Shown: in pieces, positions 1 to 10,371 of the stretch
Numbering within the stretch: the stretch's first letter is position 1
Layout: each line of letters opens with the position of its first letter
Source: an uncultured Alphaproteobacteria bacterium
Lineage (GTDB): Bacteria; Pseudomonadota; Alphaproteobacteria; HIMB59
DNA: 64,000 nt
Assembly: GCA_902599405.1 (NCBI GenBank)
Contig: CACKFO010000005.1
Span: 36,680 to 100,679 of the forward strand
Direction of reading: 5' to 3'
Position numbers and translations under genes: made by a program
The notes under the pieces: generated by a model
Database searches by the model: none
Told to the model about the DNA's origin: nothing
Seen by the model: only the letters and a program-made list of their open reading frames with translations

Positions 1-1
1 C

Positions 2-1045
2 CCACGAGATCAAAGAAAAATTGACAGATTTATAACGTTAGGTCTGATTGCTGCTGAAGAAGCGATTAAAGACTCAGGCTTTGTATCTGAAAACGATAAT
101 TCTTATCGATTTGGAGTAATGGTTGGGTCTGGAATAGGTGGACTTGACACTATCTACAGAAACTCATCAATTCTTGATAACCAAGGTATTAGAAAAATAT
201 CTCCTTTTTTTATACCGTCCTCTCTGATCAATTTATTATCAGGGCATATTTCTATCAAGTACAATCTCAAGGGTCCAAATAGCTCCCCTGTTACAGCATG
301 TGCAACAGGAACTCACGCTATTGGAGACTCATTTACAATTATTAAAAATAATAAAGCTGATTTGATGGTTTGTGGAGGAGCTGAAGCTGCAATATGTCCT
401 TTAGGTATATCTGGATTTTCTGCTGCAAGAGCACTTTGCGACACTTTTAATGATAATCCAAAAAAGGGATCAAGGCCATGGGATAAAGAAAGATCAGGAT
501 TTGTCATGGGAGAGGGCGCGGGAGTCTTAGTTCTTGAAGAATTAGAACATGCAAAACAAAGAAACGCTAAAATTTATGGAGAGATTAAAGGCTATGGAAT
601 GTCTGGAGACGCCTTTCATATTACAAAACCATCTGAAGATGGAAATGGAGGATATAGAGCTATGGAGATGGCTCTCAAAGAGTCTCAATTAAATCCAGAT
701 AGTATAGGATATGTAAATGCTCATGGTACTTCAACACAAATAGGCGATATGATTGAATTGAATGCGGTGGAAAAATTATTTCAATCAAATAATAAAATGT
801 TTATGAGTTCGAACAAATCTGCAATAGGTCACTTATTAGGTGCGGCTGGAGCAGTTGAAGCTATATTCTCTTTAAAATCCCTTCAAACTAAAATCCTTCC
901 TCCAACATTAAATTTAGATAATCCTGACACAAAAACATCAATTAATTTAATACCTCATAATGCAATTTCTATAAACATTCAAAACGTAATATCAAATTCA
1001 TTCGGTTTTGGTGGTACAAACGCAAGTCTTATATTTGGCCATTAG
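2..1045 (+). CDS. fabF: beta-ketoacyl-ACP synthase II (FabF), 5'-truncated by window edge
   Basis: Frame is open from base 2 (PRDQRKIDRFITLGLIAAEEAI...) into the listed ORF. KAS motifs: GPNSSPVTACATGTHAIGD (active-site Cys), VNAHGTSTQIGD, NKSAIGHLLGAAGAVEAI, NSFGFGGTNASLIF. Confidence 0.95.
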   Translation, partial: PRDQRKIDRFITLGLIAAEEAIKDSGFVSENDNSYRFGVMVGSGIGGLDTIYRNSSILDNQGIRKISPFFIPSSLINLLSGHISIKYNLKGPNSSPVTACATGTHAIGDSFTIIKNNKADLMVCGGAEAAICPLGISGFSAARALCDTFNDNPKKGSRPWDKERSGFVMGEGAGVLVLEELEHAKQRNAKIYGEIKGYGMSGDAFHITKPSEDGNGGYRAMEMALKESQLNPDSIGYVNAHGTSTQIGDMIELNAVEKLFQSNNKMFMSSNKSAIGHLLGAAGAVEAIFSLKSLQTKILPPTLNLDNPDTKTSINLIPHNAISINIQNVISNSFGFGGTNASLIFGH

Positions 1046-1655
1046 AAGTAAAAATTTCTGTATAGTGTTATCATCACCTTCTGGTGCTGGTAAAACTACA
1101 ATTTCTAAGATGCTTTTAAAAAAAGATAAATCTATTTCTTTATCTATATCATGCACCACGAGGCCTAAAAGAAAAGGAGAAGAAAGTAAAAAAGATTATA
1201 TATTTTTATCAGACAAAGAGTTTAATAAGGCAGTTAGTCAAAATAAATTTATTGAACACGCCAAGGTATTTGGTTACAGATATGGCACTTTAAAACAAAC
1301 AGTAAATAATTTTTTTAAAAAAAATAAAGATGTTTTATTTGATATAGACTGGCAAGGATACCAGCAGTTAAAATATAGCAATAAGGAGGTTGTAGGTATA
1401 TTCATACTTCCTCCTAGTAAAAAAGAATTGATAAATAGGTTGAAAATTAGAGATAGAGATACAAAAGATGAGATGAAAAAAAGAATGAGTTTAGTTCAAA
1501 ATGAGATATCACACTTTCCAGAATATGATTATGTAGTTGTAAATAAAAATTTGAATAATTGTGTAGACCAAATTAAAAATATAATTAATGCTGAAAGATT
1601 AAGAAGATCAAGATTAATTAATTTAACTAATTTTGTTGGTAAATTTCAGACTTAG
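1035..1655 (+). CDS. gmk: guanylate kinase
   Basis: P-loop VLSSPSGAGKTT, SCTTRPKRKGEE, DIDWQGYQQL. Start probably TTG near 1035, overlapping the fabF end; the listed ORF starts at 1008. Confidence 0.93.
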   Translation: MAIRSKNFCIVLSSPSGAGKTTISKMLLKKDKSISLSISCTTRPKRKGEESKKDYIFLSDKEFNKAVSQNKFIEHAKVFGYRYGTLKQTVNNFFKKNKDVLFDIDWQGYQQLKYSNKEVVGIFILPPSKKELINRLKIRDRDTKDEMKKRMSLVQNEISHFPEYDYVVVNKNLNNCVDQIKNIINAERLRRSRLINLTNFVGKFQT

Positions 1656-2382
1656 TAGCTCTAAATAATTTTATTAAATCCTCTAAATTTAGATTTTCAA
1701 CTCTCGTATTTAAATCAATGTTATTATTAAAATCATATTTTTTTAAAATATTTTTAAGAGATTTTCTTTTATGAGAGAAAAGTTTCCTTTTAAATAATAT
1801 AAATTCATTTAATTCTTTTTTTGTAATGAGTTTTTTTTTCAATTTTTTAAATGTTAATACACTAGACTCAACTTTTGGTATGGGTCTAAAACAATTTTTA
1901 CTCACATTAAAGTTCAAATTAATATCATAAAAACACCTTACTAATGAATTAATTGAATTTAAATTTTTATCTAATAAACGTTTAGCAAACTCTTTTTGAA
2001 ACATTAATATTAAAATGTCTGGTCTAAAATTAAGAGTTGATAATTTTACTAGAATTTGAGAGGAGATATTATAAGGCAGATTTGATATCACAAGTTGATA
2101 TTTTTCATTAAGATTAATTTTCAAAATATCAGCATTTATAATATTAATGTTGCTAACATTTAAATATTTTCCTAAGAGACATTCATTTAGATCTTTATCA
2201 ATTTCAACTAGTGTTAATGAAGAGGGTTTTTTTGTAATAATGGTATCTGTTAATTTTCCATTACCAGGTCCAATTTCTAAAGTTTTTAAATTTTCAGAGG
2301 GTATAAGATTTGCAATTTTATTTGTAATATTATTATCAATTAAAAAATTTTGACCATATTTTTTTTTTAAAATAGTTGGCAT
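1627..2382 (-). CDS. rsmA: 16S rRNA (adenine1518-N6/adenine1519-N6) dimethyltransferase
   Basis: KKYGQNFLIDNNI, LEIGPGNGKLT, SNLPYNISSQIL motifs; follows pdxA. Confidence 0.95.
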   Translation of the reverse strand: MPTILKKKYGQNFLIDNNITNKIANLIPSENLKTLEIGPGNGKLTDTIITKKPSSLTLVEIDKDLNECLLGKYLNVSNINIINADILKINLNEKYQLVISNLPYNISSQILVKLSTLNFRPDILILMFQKEFAKRLLDKNLNSINSLVRCFYDINLNFNVSKNCFRPIPKVESSVLTFKKLKKKLITKKELNEFILFKRKLFSHKRKSLKNILKKYDFNNNIDLNTRVENLNLEDLIKLFRATKSEIYQQN

Positions 2383-3269
2383 GCCAAATAAGAGGTATTA
2401 TCTGCTAAATTTTTATTGATAATATCTTTTGCAGTACCATGTGCGGGACTCAATCTTCTATAATTTAATCCAAGTGTTAAATTTAAAGTTTTTTTATTCA
2501 ATATTTTAAAAGGAATTAAAACTTGATCATGATAACTTGATATAAAAAGTGTGCTATCTTTTATCTTATTAAAAGAGCTGTCTGCTGGATACGGTCCCTT
2601 AATTTTTTTATAATTTTTAATTATTTTTCTTAATACCAAATCTTCATTTCCTAAAGTGCCATTTTCTCCACAATGAGGGTTGTAACACAAAAATTTTATC
2701 TCATTAAAGTTTAAACCATAATTACTATTATCTAAATTGGTGAAAAGATCATTTAAAAATGAATTTATTTTTTGAGATTTAATATATTTATGAATCAATT
2801 TAATATTTATATGAGTTGTAAATGGAATTACTGAGAATTTATCACCATGCATCATCATAATAGTAGTCTTTTCATTTATCTTACCAAGATATTCTGTCAT
2901 TCCAGTAAAATCTAAATTTTTTTTGAATAAAGCTTTATTTATAGGTAAGGTAATAAGATCATATTTTGTCAAATTAGCCAAATTATTAACAATGTTAATT
3001 TGATTCAGTATATTTAAGTATTTTTTATTACTTACATCATTGACGTTGAAAACGTTTAATTCATTTTTTTTATATTCTTTAAAACTTATGGGGTCATAAA
3101 TCTCATTTATTCTTATTTTACATTTTTTTAATAGAACATTTTTATTACAAATTAATAAATATCTAACTTTATTTTTAAGGTATTGAAAAGATTTTAAAAT
3201 TAACTCAATGTTAATTGAGTCTTCATCTCCTAACAATACGTATTTATTCTTAATTTCTAGTTTTTTCAT
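2367..3269 (-). CDS. pdxA: 4-hydroxythreonine-4-phosphate dehydrogenase PdxA
   Basis: NPHCGENGTLGNED, GPYPADSSF, YHDQVLIPFK, LGLNYRRLSPAHGTA. Start probably the internal Met (MKKLEIKNKY) rather than 3320. Confidence 0.88.
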   Translation of the reverse strand: MKKLEIKNKYVLLGDEDSINIELILKSFQYLKNKVRYLLICNKNVLLKKCKIRINEIYDPISFKEYKKNELNVFNVNDVSNKKYLNILNQINIVNNLANLTKYDLITLPINKALFKKNLDFTGMTEYLGKINEKTTIMMMHGDKFSVIPFTTHINIKLIHKYIKSQKINSFLNDLFTNLDNSNYGLNFNEIKFLCYNPHCGENGTLGNEDLVLRKIIKNYKKIKGPYPADSSFNKIKDSTLFISSYHDQVLIPFKILNKKTLNLTLGLNYRRLSPAHGTAKDIINKNLADNTSYLACQLF

Positions 3270-3921
3270 AAACAAAATATTCAAATTCTTTGTCAGTTTG
3301 TGATCTAATGTATGAAACAATTAATTGTTCTATCTCATAGTACCTCACTTTATCAATACATACATCGTACTTAAAACCATTTATTTTTACCTCGAAGTTA
3401 TTCGTGTTATTTTTTAAATTGAAAAAAAAATTATTTATAAACTCTTTATTATCTTTGAAGTTTATGATCTTACTAATGACAAGACAATTATTTTCACTAA
3501 TTGGTAAATTTAATTCACTTAAATTCATAAAAATATTTTCAATTTCTTCAACACTTAACTCGTTTCGAAAGTAATTATAAATAAACTCGTCTCTAATTCT
3601 TGAAAATCTATAAAAATTTAAAATAGTTTCATTTTTTAGAATATCTTTACCAAACTTGCCAGTTAATTCATTGTCAATTTTAGATATAAAATTAGAATTA
3701 TTTTCTTTTAAATCCCTAATTACATTCTTTATCAGGACTAAATCTTTTAAGCTATTTGCATCATTTATTTCACTATTATGATATTTAAAATAAAAATCTT
3801 TATAAATATTTAATTCAATATCGGTAATTACTAATCCTTCATTATCATACAAAACATTTGAGAAAGTATTTAATGATAAAAATAAAAAAAATATTACTTT
3901 TAATAAAATTTTATAAGCCAT
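3250..3921 (-). CDS. SurA-position periplasmic protein (SurA N-domain-like, no recognisable parvulin PPIase domain)
   Basis: N-terminal signal sequence, then VITDIELNIYKDFYF...; lies between lptD and pdxA, the usual surA slot. Only 223 aa. Confidence 0.5.
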   Translation of the reverse strand: MAYKILLKVIFFLFLSLNTFSNVLYDNEGLVITDIELNIYKDFYFKYHNSEINDANSLKDLVLIKNVIRDLKENNSNFISKIDNELTGKFGKDILKNETILNFYRFSRIRDEFIYNYFRNELSVEEIENIFMNLSELNLPISENNCLVISKIINFKDNKEFINNFFFNLKNNTNNFEVKINGFKYDVCIDKVRYYEIEQLIVSYIRSQTDKEFEYFVYEKTRN

Positions 3922-6055
3922 AATTTAGATTTCCTGGTTCTTCAAAAAAGATATTTGTTTTCTGTTCATATCCAAAAAATCCTAAATAATCCATATAAAA
4001 ACTAATACTTAATGTTTCATTAGGTGTAGTGTTGTAATTATCATTAAATCTAACATCTCTGTATGTAATGACTAGTTCAGAACACTCATCTGAAAGATTC
4101 AAATTAAGCGATTGAGAATAGGGACTGTAATTGTTTTTTATATCCATATTTGAATTAAGCGATAATTTTATATTTTCATTAACTTTTTTACCAATTCCTA
4201 ATCCCAAAGATTGAGTGTCTGATGAGGAAGTTTTATATGAGTCACCATCTGTTTCATTATAAAATAAATTAAAATTTAATAGATTTGAGTAACTTAAATC
4301 GTAATTCATTTCTTTTTTGGATAAACTAGTATTATTTAAACGACTATCGATTTGAAAAGAAACATCTTTAAAATTTGTTTTTGCTTCTAATGCAAAGTCA
4401 GAAAAATTTGAATTTTGTTTTACTTCTCTTGTATAGTTTGTATTAGCAATATAATCATAAGATTGATTCAATTTTAAATTTAGCTTATGGTTAAATATAT
4501 TTAATTCATTTTCTAATCCATATACTATTCTACTGGAATTATCTTGTAAATCTTCACCATAGTATCTGCTATCTGAAAATTGATTTTGATAATTAAATGA
4601 TATCGCTTTACTATCCTCATTAATTATATCTTCAGAAATTAAATTAGTATTTTGAATAATTTTTAGCCTTGGTTTAATAATATTAAATTTATTAAAAAAT
4701 AATTCTGATGAGAATATTGCATTACTTTGAAAAACATCTTCATTCAAATTTGAATTATCTTTGTATTCATAAGAATTAAAATTATTTTTAAAGCTTAACT
4801 TATTGTATAGGTTATAGTTATTTATTTTATAACTATTGAAAATTTCATTATTTATTTTAATAAAATAATTATCAGAGGGTTTTTCAGTACTTGAATTTGC
4901 TCTGTTCAAAATTCCAATATTATAATTATTAACAATAGAAAAATTTTCTGATGGGTAATGTATATCCATATATCTAATTGATGGAGTAACAGGTATTAAG
5001 TTCGAGTCAGTAGTATCTAAAGCAGCAACATATGATATCTCACTCTTAAGAAAGTCATTTTCCTTTAAAACATTATAACTATCCAATGCAATAAAAATAT
5101 CTTCAAAATTAACTGGTTCATCATTAATTGATCTTGTTGTTGATATACTATTTGTTACAAGCGCTTTAAATGAAAGAATATTACTCTTATTTATTTTTTG
5201 TTTTGCACTAAGATTAGCAGAACTATAAATATCTTTATTAACTTTTCTTTCATTGTAAAGATCCAAGGATATATTCCCCCCAGATCTTTTACTGTTTACA
5301 CTTGTATTAATAATGAATTTTTCAACAATTTCAAAATTAGTGTCTAAAAATAATTTTGGTTTAAAAAGAATGTCTGTGCTTTGATTAATTGGTAGGTAGT
5401 AAGGAGTAACTACCCCAGTGTCAGTGTTACCACCAATTGCAAACTCTAGAGTAGGTGTTAAAAATCCTTTTTTTCTTGGGGCTTTACTCCCGTAATGTGA
5501 AAAATATGGTAAATAAAAAACTTTATAGTCAGCTATTTGTAAAAAAGTGTCATAGTGGTTAAATTTATCGTTTACTATGTCATATTTAGTTTTATCAATC
5601 CTCAAAGACCAAGTGGGACAATTAAAAAAACCCTCTAATTCACATGGTGTTAAAAAATTATCATAGAAATTAACTATATCATCAGACCTCTCTACTTTAT
5701 CCGAGTCTATTTTTAAATCATTGTTATAAATGTAACTTACTTCATTTGCTTCAAAACTTGTAAGTCTTGTATTACCTACTAGATCTTTGCCACTTAAAAT
5801 ATTAAGCTCTTGATACAAGTAAAAGTCTCCATAGACCTCAACTAAATCTTTGTCATAGTCTATAATTCCTTTATCAACTAAAATGTTTGTATCATTTATA
5901 TTAATTTTTGAGTTATCTGCTAATTCAACAATATTTTTATCCTCGTCATAAGTTATGTTTGTTGTATTTATGTAGGTATCATTATTTGCACTTAAAACCA
6001 TTATTTGCCTTAAAAAAAAAATAAAGACTAAAAATAAAACTAGAAATTTATTCAT
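3911..6055 (-). CDS. lptD: LPS-assembly protein LptD
   Basis: Signal peptide; OstA-like N-domain; YLPYFSHYGSKAPRKKGFLTPT; FFNCPTW; long beta-strand-rich C-terminus; next to lptG/lptF. Confidence 0.9.
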   Translation of the reverse strand: MNKFLVLFLVFIFFLRQIMVLSANNDTYINTTNITYDEDKNIVELADNSKININDTNILVDKGIIDYDKDLVEVYGDFYLYQELNILSGKDLVGNTRLTSFEANEVSYIYNNDLKIDSDKVERSDDIVNFYDNFLTPCELEGFFNCPTWSLRIDKTKYDIVNDKFNHYDTFLQIADYKVFYLPYFSHYGSKAPRKKGFLTPTLEFAIGGNTDTGVVTPYYLPINQSTDILFKPKLFLDTNFEIVEKFIINTSVNSKRSGGNISLDLYNERKVNKDIYSSANLSAKQKINKSNILSFKALVTNSISTTRSINDEPVNFEDIFIALDSYNVLKENDFLKSEISYVAALDTTDSNLIPVTPSIRYMDIHYPSENFSIVNNYNIGILNRANSSTEKPSDNYFIKINNEIFNSYKINNYNLYNKLSFKNNFNSYEYKDNSNLNEDVFQSNAIFSSELFFNKFNIIKPRLKIIQNTNLISEDIINEDSKAISFNYQNQFSDSRYYGEDLQDNSSRIVYGLENELNIFNHKLNLKLNQSYDYIANTNYTREVKQNSNFSDFALEAKTNFKDVSFQIDSRLNNTSLSKKEMNYDLSYSNLLNFNLFYNETDGDSYKTSSSDTQSLGLGIGKKVNENIKLSLNSNMDIKNNYSPYSQSLNLNLSDECSELVITYRDVRFNDNYNTTPNETLSISFYMDYLGFFGYEQKTNIFFEEPGNLNYGL

Positions 6056-7004
6056 TTAAATAAACTTTAATAAAGAACAATCCTGCTATCATACTAGCAA
6101 TTACTTCAAATTCTTGCCGATAAAAGCTTAATGAATTATTAAATACAAAAAATGAGTACATGAGAACAATTAAAGATAAAAATATTGGGTTTTTTAAACT
6201 TTGTTTTGCATTAATAAATTTTGAACTGAAAAAATATAAAAATAAACAAGTAAAGAATAATATAAAAAAAATAGTAAAGTTTATTAATTTAATATTAAAT
6301 TTTATTTTATTTTTCTTACTTATATCTTTAACCATTAAACTATTTTTAATTATATCAAAATAATCTAGTTCAATCATTTTTGGAGAATTTATATCTTTTA
6401 TAAAATTATTCTTATATCGAGTAAATTTTTCAATAAAAAAAGATTCTTTTTCAAGACGAATTTTATTACTAAATTCAGCTGACTCAATTATATCGTTAGC
6501 TATTCGGTAAGAGCGATACTCAGAAGAATTATAATCACTTTGTTCAAAGTTCTTAAGCACTATATAGTTTTTGACATCACCTGCTTTTTTTATAAATATC
6601 TTAATTTTTGATTGATTATCAACATTTATTAAATTTATTTTATAATCCTCAATTAATAAATTTAGTTGATTTTTACTTAACTCAAAAAAAGTAAAGATCA
6701 AAACTATTGGTAAGATAAAAATTGTTAACAGTCTTAAACTAAAGTAACTCTTTATAACTGTAATCTCGTTTTTTGACCTTAAAAAAATACATAATAAGAC
6801 AATAGATAGTAAGTATATGAAAGAGGGTACGTATGCTAATATTTGCAATGAATTTAGAAAGCTAACTTTAAGTATAATAAAAAAAGTATAATTTTCATTT
6901 AAATTACCAATTAATGAAAAAATGAAAAAAATTGTCAAAGTAGACACAATACATATCAGAAAAGATAAAAAATATTTTCTATAGAGAAGATTAATTATTT
7001 TCAT
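6048..7004 (-). CDS. lptG: LPS export permease LptG
   Basis: YjgP/YjgQ-type topology (N- and C-terminal TM pairs, periplasmic middle); between lptF and lptD. Confidence 0.75.
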   Translation of the reverse strand: MKIINLLYRKYFLSFLICIVSTLTIFFIFSLIGNLNENYTFFIILKVSFLNSLQILAYVPSFIYLLSIVLLCIFLRSKNEITVIKSYFSLRLLTIFILPIVLIFTFFELSKNQLNLLIEDYKINLINVDNQSKIKIFIKKAGDVKNYIVLKNFEQSDYNSSEYRSYRIANDIIESAEFSNKIRLEKESFFIEKFTRYKNNFIKDINSPKMIELDYFDIIKNSLMVKDISKKNKIKFNIKLINFTIFFILFFTCLFLYFFSSKFINAKQSLKNPIFLSLIVLMYSFFVFNNSLSFYRQEFEVIASMIAGLFFIKVYLNE

Positions 7005-8033
7005 TCAATTTAAAAAATATGAAATAACAAAAAGAAAATAGAACTAAGAAGTTTATGAGATAATAATAATATAAATTAAAATTAGAATGATTATTTAAAA
7101 GAAAAATCAGATAGGAATTTATAACTTGAACAAAAAGTAAAACTAAAAACAAAAATCCATAATATTTAAAAATATTTTTTTTGGAATAAAATAATAAAAT
7201 TATTTTCAAAGAAACTATCGATATAACTATTGTCAAAAAATATTGATATATTCTATTATGTCCATGATAGTAAAACTCATTATCAATATTGTTTTTCTCT
7301 AATAGTTGGAGTGTATTAAAATGTTCTTTATCCATCATTAATATTTCAATTTCATTATTCTCAATACTGTAAATAAATTTATCGAATATTGTTTTACTTT
7401 TCTCAGTATTATTTAAAATTACTCTTTCACCTTTATTAAAAATTAAATTGTAATTTTTTCTATTTCTATTTCAACATTTTTTGAATTAATAAATTGACCA
7501 TCTTCATATATTATTGCTTCTACGTCAAAAAACTTATTATTACTTTGTTTTTCAAAAAATATACTAACTTCATTCTCAATATGAAATTCTTTTAATGAAG
7601 GTACTCCTAATTTTAAATTATTTCTGATTTCTAACTCTTTAACTTTGTATTTTTCATAAAGATTTACTGAAAATAATTCATTATTTAAAAAATAAAAAAC
7701 TATTATTCCTGAAGTTAAAAAAATTGATAAAAATAAATTATTTTTTAATGAAAAATACTGCTTTAAGATAATTATCTCATTACTACTATTAAACTTATAA
7801 TTTAAAAAGAAACTAGAAATAATTAATAAAAAGGGCATTAGGGGACTTATAAAACTTGGTAAAACTAACAAGGTTGTTGAAATTACATCTAGAACCTGAG
7901 TTGTTAGCGATTGTTGTAACTCTAATATTCTTAAAATTTGAGATAACCATATAAGGCCAATAAAAATTGCTATATTTATTGAAATATATTTTAAATAGTT
8001 AAAAATTATATATGATCTAGTTCCTCCAAGCAT
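6991..8033 (-). pseudogene. lptF: LPS export permease LptF, split into two frames (N-part 7443..8033, C-part from about 7470 down to 6991)
   Basis: N-part has the LptF N-terminal TM region and periplasmic start; the second ORF in another frame has the C-terminal TMs. The C-frame reads open upstream through NYNLIFNKGERVILNNTEKSKTIFDKFIYSIENNEIEILMMDKEHF, overlapping the N-frame stop. Confidence 0.75.
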
Positions 8034-9414
8034 GAAAGCACAATTTAACTTAATAAATTTACCTAATCAAAGCATTAAATTAAATGTCAATATCTTAGAT
8101 AGGGTTTCTAAAAAAAAAGGTTTATCTGATTATTCATATAACAAAAATGTCATATTTAAATACTCAATTAATATTAATAAATCTGAATTAGCCTTAAACA
8201 TTTATCCTGAGGGGTCTAATAAGAGTCACTTTTATAAAAACGTTTTGGGATCATTTGTTTATGATATTTCTATTAAATATTCAGCCACAAATGTATTTGT
8301 AAATTCAAAAGATAAATTAGACCTTGAGTCTTTGGTCTTTGGTTTTTTACAAAAAGATTTTATTTATTCTATTTATAAAAAAAATTCTAAGAATTCAAAA
8401 TATAAAACTAATTTTAAACTTTCCCAAAAAAATCGTAGTTTATTAAACTCACTTTATTTTCTAAAAGAGTTAGTTTCTGAGCCAAGTAATATAATTTACC
8501 CAAAATCTTTTGTTAAGAGATCACTAAGTCAAATGAGCAAAAAAAATATAAATATAAAAACTTTAAACAAGAATAACATAAAGAAAATTGGCCTTAATTG
8601 TTTATTGGCAGTTAGTCAAGGAAGTCATAGAGAGCCTATGGTTATGGAGTTTTCAAAGAAAAATAAAAATAAATATAACGTAGATATTTTGTTTGTAGGC
8701 AAAGGTGTTTGCTTTGATAGCGGAGGTATCTCAATTAAACCGAGTGCTGGTATGGAAGACATGAAGTGGGATATGGCTGGATCAGCGGTTACTGTCTCAA
8801 TTATCAAACATTTGAGTGAAATAAATACAAATTTTTCTTACGCAGGTATTGTAGGCCTTGTGGAAAACATGCCAAGTGGGACCGCTTACAAACCTGGTGA
8901 TATAATTAAATCTTATAAAGGTATAAATGTTGAGGTTTTAAATACAGACGCTGAGGGAAGGCTAGTATTAGCAGATATAATCACTTACGGATGTGAAAAA
9001 TACAAACCAAAAATAGTAATTGATTTTGCAACTTTGACTGGTGCTATTATGGTAGCCTTAGGACAACATTATGCTGGTTTGTTCTGTAACGATGATAAAC
9101 TAGCAGATTCACTTTATCAATCCGGGTTAGACACAAATGAAAAAGTTTGGAGAATGCCTCTCCATGACGATTTTGATAAAGAACTTAACTCACCTTTTGT
9201 TGATTTAAAAAATATAGGAGCAGGAAGATATGGCGGATCAGTTACTGCTGCTCAGTTTTTACAAAGATTTGTTCCAAAAAACACAAAATGGGCTCACCTT
9301 GATATAGCTGGTACTACATGGAAAAATGGAGGGGATATAATGAACAATAAAGGTTCTACTGGTTTCGGCTTGACATTGATTTCAGATTTTATAAGTAAAT
9401 ATTTCAAAAATTAA
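8032..9414 (+). CDS. pepA: leucyl aminopeptidase (M17)
   Basis: [33 protein letters not shown]-type motif and [12 protein letters not shown] signature. Confidence 0.95.
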   Translation: [460 protein letters not shown]

Positions 9415-9420
9415 AATAAT

Positions 9421-9834
9421 ATGCAAAAAACATTTTCAATAATAAAACCTGATGCTGTAAGGAGAAATCTAATAGGGCATATTAATCAAATTATTGAAAG
9501 CTCAAATTTAAGTATATTAGCTTCAAAAAAAATATATTTAACTAAAAATCAAGCAGAGATCTTCTATGAAGTGCACAAGGAAAGACCTTTTTTTAGTAGC
9601 CTGGTTGAGTATATGACTTCTGGCCCAGTTCAGGTCCAAGTTTTAGAAGGAGAAAATGCTGTTGCAACATACCGTAAAATAATGGGCGCCACCAACCCGG
9701 CTGAAGCCGAAGAGGGAACTATAAGAAAGCTTTACGCTGAGTCTATAGAAGCAAATTCAGTCCATGGAAGTGACTCTGAGGAAAACGCAAATATTGAAAT
9801 CAGTTTCTTTTTTTCTGGATCTGAACTAGTTTAG
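9421..9834 (+). CDS. ndk: nucleoside diphosphate kinase
   Basis: [36 protein letters not shown] active-site His motif. Confidence 0.97.
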   Translation: MQKTFSIIKPDAVRRNLIGHINQIIESSNLSILASKKIYLTKNQAEIFYEVHKERPFFSSLVEYMTSGPVQVQVLEGENAVATYRKIMGATNPAEAEEGTIRKLYAESIEANSVHGSDSEENANIEISFFFSGSELV

Positions 9835-10371
9835 TAAATAATCAACAAATAGGTCATATACAAATTGATGCTCCAAACTTTTGTGTTTTTTTATTAGTTC
9901 TGACTCATTTTTAGTGTCTATTTTTTTGGATTTACTAGAAATAGTTTGACCATCATCTAATTCAAGAGAAACTTTATGAATAGTAAAACCATAGTATTTT
10001 TCATTATTTATAAGCATCCTTTTTTGTGTCATAAGTCCTTTGTAATGAGGTAAAATAGATGGATGTAAATTTATAACATCGAAATTATTTATAATACTCT
10101 TTTCAATAACTTTCATATAACCAATTGAAAAAATAACATCTGTATTATAGAAATTTTCTTTTTGTAATGTTCTTTGATATTCTTTAACTAAAACACCTTT
10201 ATAAAATTTACCCACATATGATTTAATTTTTGTTGAGATTTTATTGTTACTAATAATAGTAATTACCTTAAAATCTTTATTTATATAATTCTTTTTTAAA
10301 ACTTTTAGTAGATTAGAACCACTCCCTGATAATAAAAAGGATACTTTTTTATGATTATTTAATTTCACCAA
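9826..10371 (-). CDS. purN: phosphoribosylglycinamide formyltransferase
   Basis: [31 protein letters not shown]; adjacent to purM. Confidence 0.9.
   Translation of the reverse strand: MVKLNNHKKVSFLLSGSGSNLLKVLKKNYINKDFKVITIISNNKISTKIKSYVGKFYKGVLVKEYQRTLQKENFYNTDVIFSIGYMKVIEKSIINNFDVINLHPSILPHYKGLMTQKRMLINNEKYYGFTIHKVSLELDDGQTISSKSKKIDTKNESELIKKHKSLEHQFVYDLFVDYLLN

Noticed and set aside
313-507. Short antisense ORFs (e.g. 313-507 -, 8625-8807 -, 21386-21769 -, 47219-47416 -, 51624-51989 -) as genes
   Set aside because: They lie fully inside well-supported genes on the other strand or frame, have no recognisable motifs, and fit chance ORFs.
7443-7475. Programmed -1 ribosomal frameshift in lptF as the favoured explanation
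   Set aside because: The A-run is only six and no canonical X XXY YYZ heptamer is in the zero frame; an indel or assembly error is more likely.
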